Part shown: in pieces, positions 60,411 through 64,000 of the stretch
How the letters are laid out: every line of letters starts with the position of its first letter
How positions within the stretch are numbered: the first letter of the stretch is position 1
From: Variovorax ginsengisoli
GTDB taxonomy: Bacteria; Pseudomonadota; Gammaproteobacteria; Burkholderiales; Burkholderiaceae_C
Assembly: GCF_030811835.1 (NCBI RefSeq)
Contig: NZ_JAUSRO010000017.1
Coordinates: 82,163-146,162 of the forward strand
Length of the DNA stretch: 64,000 bases
Direction of reading: 5' to 3'
The notes under the pieces: model-generated
Databases searched by the model: none
The model's input: the letters and a program-made list of their open reading frames with translations, nothing else
What the model was told of the DNA's origin: nothing
Translations under genes and position numbers: made by a program

Positions 60411-61820
60411 TTACCTCTGCGCTTCCCCCTCCGGAATCCCTGGCTCGCCATCCAGGATCTGGTACTTGCGCATCTTTTCCCACAGCACCTTTCGGCTGAT
60501 GCCCAAGTGCATCGCGGTGTCCTGCCGCTTCCACGCATTCGCCTCCAGCGCTGCAATGATCTTGTTGCGCTCGGCACCGTTCCAGTTCTTGCGTTCACCT
60601 GAATCGAGGGCAATGCCGCGCTCGGCGGGCGCGGTCGTCGCAGCTGGCGTCACGCCGCGCATCAATGCGAGCGCACGCTGGATCAGCGGTTGGTCCCACG
60701 CACCCAGCTGGCCGACGATCACCCCCACGCGTTCGGCCAGGTTGCGCAACTGCCGCACGTTGCCCGGAAAGTACATCTCCGAGATCGCGTCGGTCAGCCA
60801 GTACGGCATGTCTGCCAGCGCCTCTTGCTCGCCGTTCATCACGTCGGAGAGGATGGCCTTGAAGATGGCGATCTTGTCGTCGACGCCACGCTCCTCCAGA
60901 TCGGGAATGTGCAGCTCGATGACGGCGAGGCGATAGAACAGGTCGGCGCGGAAGTCGCCACTGGCCACCATCTCGCGCAGGTTGCGGTTGGTCGCCGCCA
61001 CCAGCCTGAAGTCCAGGCGGATCGGCGTGGTCGAACCGAGGCGCGTGACCGAGTTGTCTTCCAGCACGCGCAGCAGTTTGACCTGTTGATAGCGCGGCAG
61101 GTCGCCGATTTCGTCGAGGAACAAAGTTCCGCCCGATGCCTGCTCGAAATAGCCGCGGTGCGCATTCATCGCGCCGGTGAAAGAACCTTTGGCATGGCCG
61201 AAGAACAACGATTCGAACAGCCCGTCGGGAATGGCGCCGCAATTGACGGGCACGAAGGCACCCTTGCCATACACCTGGTGACCGCGATGCAGCAACTGCG
61301 CCACGCGTTCCTTGCCCACGCCCGTTTCCCCGCGCACCAGCACGTTGTGGTCGCAATCGGCAAAGGCGGCGACCTCCGCGAGCAGCGCCTTCATGGCCGG
61401 CGAATGCGCGATCAGCTTGCCCGGCTCTTCAGGCTGTGCGGCGCGCGCGCGCAACTGCCTCACGAGCTTGGCCACCATCGTGCGCAGCTCGGCCCCTGTG
61501 AAGTCGAAGGGCAGGACGTGCAAGTACTCGGGCGGGTAGGTGCGCGAATCGCGATCGCGTGACGCTGCCGCCACCCAGACCACCGGCATGCCCTGCAACT
61601 GCTCGGTGGTTAGCGACTGGTCGCTCGTTTCCATGACGGAAACGCTGATGATGGCGAGCGCCGCACGCGCGACCGGCCGGTCTTCTTCCAGCGGCAGACC
61701 ATCGGCACGAATCACGTTCACGTCGAAGCTCGACATGCAGCGCTGAATGCGCTCAAGGATGTCGGCCTTGCCTTCCCAGACGTAGAGGTCGAGTTCGTCG
61801 AAGGTGGGGGGAGGGGTCAT
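60411..61820 (-). CDS. Sigma54-dependent transcriptional activator with receiver-like domain
   Basis: Enhancer-binding regulator, 469 aa. Residues 1-125 look like a receiver fold but lack the acidic pair and the phosphoacceptor Asp (LAIISVSV in its place). AAA+ domain: Walker A GETGVGKE (164-171), sigma54-contact loop GSFTGA (212-217, usually GAFTGA), Walker B LFLDEIGD (233-240), arginine-finger region FRADLFYRL. C-terminal Fis-type helix-turn-helix (418-454). The architecture resembles VpsR, FleQ and related c-di-GMP-responsive activators; ligand here is inferred. Most likely activates the sigma54 promoter at 49618-49632. Confidence 0.93.
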   Translation of the reverse strand: MTPPPTFDELDLYVWEGKADILERIQRCMSSFDVNVIRADGLPLEEDRPVARAALAIISVSVMETSDQSLTTEQLQGMPVVWVAAASRDRDSRTYPPEYLHVLPFDFTGAELRTMVAKLVRQLRARAAQPEEPGKLIAHSPAMKALLAEVAAFADCDHNVLVRGETGVGKERVAQLLHRGHQVYGKGAFVPVNCGAIPDGLFESLFFGHAKGSFTGAMNAHRGYFEQASGGTLFLDEIGDLPRYQQVKLLRVLEDNSVTRLGSTTPIRLDFRLVAATNRNLREMVASGDFRADLFYRLAVIELHIPDLEERGVDDKIAIFKAILSDVMNGEQEALADMPYWLTDAISEMYFPGNVRQLRNLAERVGVIVGQLGAWDQPLIQRALALMRGVTPAATTAPAERGIALDSGERKNWNGAERNKIIAALEANAWKRQDTAMHLGISRKVLWEKMRKYQILDGEPGIPEGEAQR

Positions 61821-61855
61821 TGATGTTTGGGGACGGGCAAGATCGATGGTTTGCT

Positions 61856-63946
61856 TCAGTAAACCAACTCGGCACCACGACTGCAGGAAAGTCGCGCGCC
61901 GACGTCGGTCTTGGCGAGATTCACGCCCAGCGCGTCGAGCAGGATGTTGAGGGATGGATCAAGCAGCGGCGACAGCAAGGACGTCACTGTGCCTTGCAAC
62001 GTCGAGAGTAATGAGTTGATCAGGCTGATCGTGCCCACCAACAGAGAGCCGAGCACGCCGCCAGACTGGCTGCTGTATGGCGACAAGGTGATACCGGCCA
62101 AGCTGGGAGAAAGACTGCCGACCAGGGACTGGGATGTGATCGATTTGTAAGAAGGGTCAGAGCCTGCGCCTGCATAAGGCGCTGCATCAATGTCAGGAAG
62201 TGCTTCGGGTGCGGGCGCACTGTATGTGAGAACTGCGCTGGATCCACCAACAGGTGTGTCCAGTTTGAGCCCAAGTCCGGCAACAGCAGTTTTTTGGGCC
62301 GATGCCTTTGCTGCCACGAAGCTGCCTGAAGATGTCTTCCAAGTTTGATTGGAGCAAGTCAGGGTTCCAAGAAGTGGTATCAAACAAAGTTCGTAGCGAG
62401 TTTCTCGGTAGCCGATTTCTACGATTGAAACTGGCGCCACATCGACGGCCTGCGAAGCGGAAAATGCGTTGGTTATCTTGCCGACACGAAGCTTTGACAA
62501 GCTTGTACCTCCCTGTACCACAAGAGACTTGTTCGTGTCGGTTGTGCAACTATGAGCGCTCACATACGCAGAACCACTCGCCGCATCAAGACTCACGTCG
62601 ATCTTTGCACTTGAGAGAATTACGGCATACACCTCCTTGCTGGACTGACAAGGTGCACAAATGACAAGTCCAGAAACGAGTTGCCCGACGATATTGCTGA
62701 GATTCAATGTGCTAACCGTCTGCAAGAAGTTAGCAATGGGAGAAAGAGCATTGGCGACGCTATCAAGCGTATTTTGGAGAACTGCAGACGTTCCACTCTG
62801 ACTGCCCAACTGCAATGAGAACAACGTCCGTACTTGCGCGGTCCGAACGTAGATCCTGTTTGGATCAGTTGGCCCGGAAGTAGCTGCAACAAGTTGAGGA
62901 TTCCCGATCGCTGAAACTTTTGGTGGCTCAATGACTTGAATTTGAGCCGTGACATTGGCAACGCCCGATACGGGGACTGTGAACGCGGCAGTTGCAGCAT
63001 GGCCTTTGCTGGCCAGTTGAATGCTCCCCTGAATCAACTGAAAAACCTGGATGCTGGCATTGAGTGCGCCGGTTGGTGTTCCAGCAGCAATATTCAGCAG
63101 CTCTCCGAGCTTGATCTCTGGAAGGGTTGATATTTTTGCCGCGTTTGTAACATTACCCAATGCAATGGCCAAATCGGTGGTGGCCCCGGGCCCAAGCACC
63201 GTCGCCGCCACCTCAATCAGGTGGCCTATGCTGATCGGCGTATCAAGCACCGTCTCATAGTCGCCCGCAGTCGCACCGAGCGCCACCAGATAATCGAGCA
63301 GGTTGACGTTGGTAGTTACCAATGCCTGCCAGCCTGCAGCAGAAAGATCCAGACTGGTGCCGAGCAGTCCACCGAGCACCGTGTTGAGTGCAGAGGCTTC
63401 AGTATTGACGCTCAGCAGCGTGCTGCGAATATTCAACTGCGCCTGCGGCAGCGCCTGTGCCGCAATTGCGGAAACGGCAATCGTCCGATCGCCGGAAAAA
63501 AATGGCAATAACAACGCCGGACTCCTGCTGATCGCCACCTGCACGGCGTTCATGTTGCTGATCGCAGGTGTGAATCGATTGGCGGAATTGCTTGCCTGAC
63601 CTGCCGGTGTCCACGTGCCGCAGACAATCTCACCAGGCGCAAGTGCATTCAGACCTTTCGGCATATTGCCGGTTGTGGTGTTGTTGGCATTGTCCAATGC
63701 AGCAGCCTTTGCATTCATGCAACTCGTGCCGGCGATGCTCCGCGCCCCCGCCAGCGCAGCAAGGTCTGCCATCTTCTGAAGCTCGCGCTTCATGAAGAAC
63801 AGATAGCCCAACTCGGTTCCGATCAAGCAGATCACGATCAGGCTCATCGCAATCGCGGTGGTAATGATGACGGAGCCGCGCTGAGGGTGGCGTGCGTTGG
63901 TGGCCGTGATCTTGCCCCCGTATTTCAGGACACGGGCTATTCGCAA
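61856..63946 (-). CDS. TadG-like pilus-assembly/secreted protein
   Basis: 696 aa. N-terminal Tad-type region: HPQRGSVIITTAIAMSLIVICLIGTELGYLFFMKRELQKMADLAALAGA (read in parts) is the TadE/TadG-like membrane segment with adjacent Asp-Leu-Ala-Ala motif. The long remainder is Ser/Thr/Ala/Leu-rich and exported, with a few Cys pairs (CAPCQSSKE). A start at TTG 63946 overlaps the end of the preceding gene by a few bases. The DNA is visibly lower in GC than its neighbours. Likely part of a Tad/Flp pilus locus that continues outside the window. Confidence 0.8.
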   Translation of the reverse strand: MRIARVLKYGGKITATNARHPQRGSVIITTAIAMSLIVICLIGTELGYLFFMKRELQKMADLAALAGARSIAGTSCMNAKAAALDNANNTTTGNMPKGLNALAPGEIVCGTWTPAGQASNSANRFTPAISNMNAVQVAISRSPALLLPFFSGDRTIAVSAIAAQALPQAQLNIRSTLLSVNTEASALNTVLGGLLGTSLDLSAAGWQALVTTNVNLLDYLVALGATAGDYETVLDTPISIGHLIEVAATVLGPGATTDLAIALGNVTNAAKISTLPEIKLGELLNIAAGTPTGALNASIQVFQLIQGSIQLASKGHAATAAFTVPVSGVANVTAQIQVIEPPKVSAIGNPQLVAATSGPTDPNRIYVRTAQVRTLFSLQLGSQSGTSAVLQNTLDSVANALSPIANFLQTVSTLNLSNIVGQLVSGLVICAPCQSSKEVYAVILSSAKIDVSLDAASGSAYVSAHSCTTDTNKSLVVQGGTSLSKLRVGKITNAFSASQAVDVAPVSIVEIGYRETRYELCLIPLLGTLTCSNQTWKTSSGSFVAAKASAQKTAVAGLGLKLDTPVGGSSAVLTYSAPAPEALPDIDAAPYAGAGSDPSYKSITSQSLVGSLSPSLAGITLSPYSSQSGGVLGSLLVGTISLINSLLSTLQGTVTSLLSPLLDPSLNILLDALGVNLAKTDVGARLSCSRGAELVY

Positions 63947-64000
63947 TGTAGCGCCTGCTCGATCTGAGCAAGACGCTGTTGGGCAGCGCGATGCTGCCTG
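63937..64000 (-). CDS. C-terminal end of an upstream gene (partial)
   Basis: A frame entering from the window edge ends at TAG 63937-63939 with a helical, Gln-rich tail (RAAQQRLAQIEQALHCE). It overlaps the possible TTG start of the TadG-like gene. Only about 20 codons are visible, so identity cannot be stated. Confidence 0.4.
   Translation of the reverse strand, partial: RQHRAAQQRLAQIEQALHCE

Noticed and set aside
1..64000. tRNA, rRNA, insertion sequences, phage genes, integrase or attachment sites
   Set aside because: Looked for but none seen; the window looks like stable chromosome.

Overview
The window is high-GC DNA from a flagellated betaproteobacterium. It carries an FlhDC-type flagellar hierarchy, a che cluster inserted between flhDC/motAB and flhBAF, a monomeric NADP isocitrate dehydrogenase and an export-switch fragment after fliK. 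This combination suggests Comamonadaceae (Variovorax/Acidovorax-like). The genus cannot be fixed from the sequence alone.

Layout. (1) 1-3818, minus strand: fliF-fliG-fliH-fliI (fliI cut by the window edge). (2) 4085-26937, plus strand: fliE, fliC, flaG, fliD, fliS, fliT, fliK, an FlhB C-terminal paralogue, flhD, flhC, motA, motB, cheA, cheR, cheD, cheB, cheY, cheZ, flhB, flhA, an unusually long flhF, a degenerate flhG and fliA. No cheW is present. (3) 26980-33539: an outer-membrane-type protein, divergent from a DUF1800-DUF1501 pair of exported proteins, a small zinc-ribbon protein and a CSS/EAL c-di-GMP phosphodiesterase. (4) 33575-41613: housekeeping and hypothetical genes (DUF2845, DUF2164, acyl-CoA dehydrogenase, M20 deacylase, DUF2272, oxidoreductase-like protein, TPR protein), a Cache-type chemoreceptor and DUF3297. 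(5) 41739-49225: icd with a clear terminator, lptD, a reduced TolC/NodT-like protein and a second chemoreceptor. (6) 49667-61820: an adhesion/secretion cluster with a 1064-residue low-complexity surface protein containing 68 consecutive Asp-Ala pairs, a Pal-like lipoprotein, an unassigned alpha-helical protein, a small membrane protein, a complete type I secretion trio (ABC, HlyD-like, TolC-like) and a sigma54 enhancer-binding regulator. (7) 61856-64000: a TadG-like protein and the tail of one more gene.

Regulation read from the sequence. Sites close to the sigma28 (FliA) consensus, TAAA-N15-GCCGATAA, precede fliC, the outer-membrane protein, the DUF1800-DUF1501 pair, the EAL phosphodiesterase and the Cache chemoreceptor, with a weaker one before motAB. 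A sigma54-type -24/-12 element (GGCAC-N5-TTGC) lies just before the giant repeat protein, and a sigma54 activator with a receiver-like domain lacking the usual phosphoacceptor lies at the far end of that cluster.

Working model (inference): FliA turns on filament, motor, receptors and a c-di-GMP-degrading enzyme, while a sigma54 activator, possibly sensing c-di-GMP like VpsR or FleQ, turns on the secreted adhesin system. The two halves of the window would then form a motility/attachment switch. The secretion cluster and the FliA-linked DUF1800/DUF1501/outer-membrane group are the parts most likely to be undescribed.
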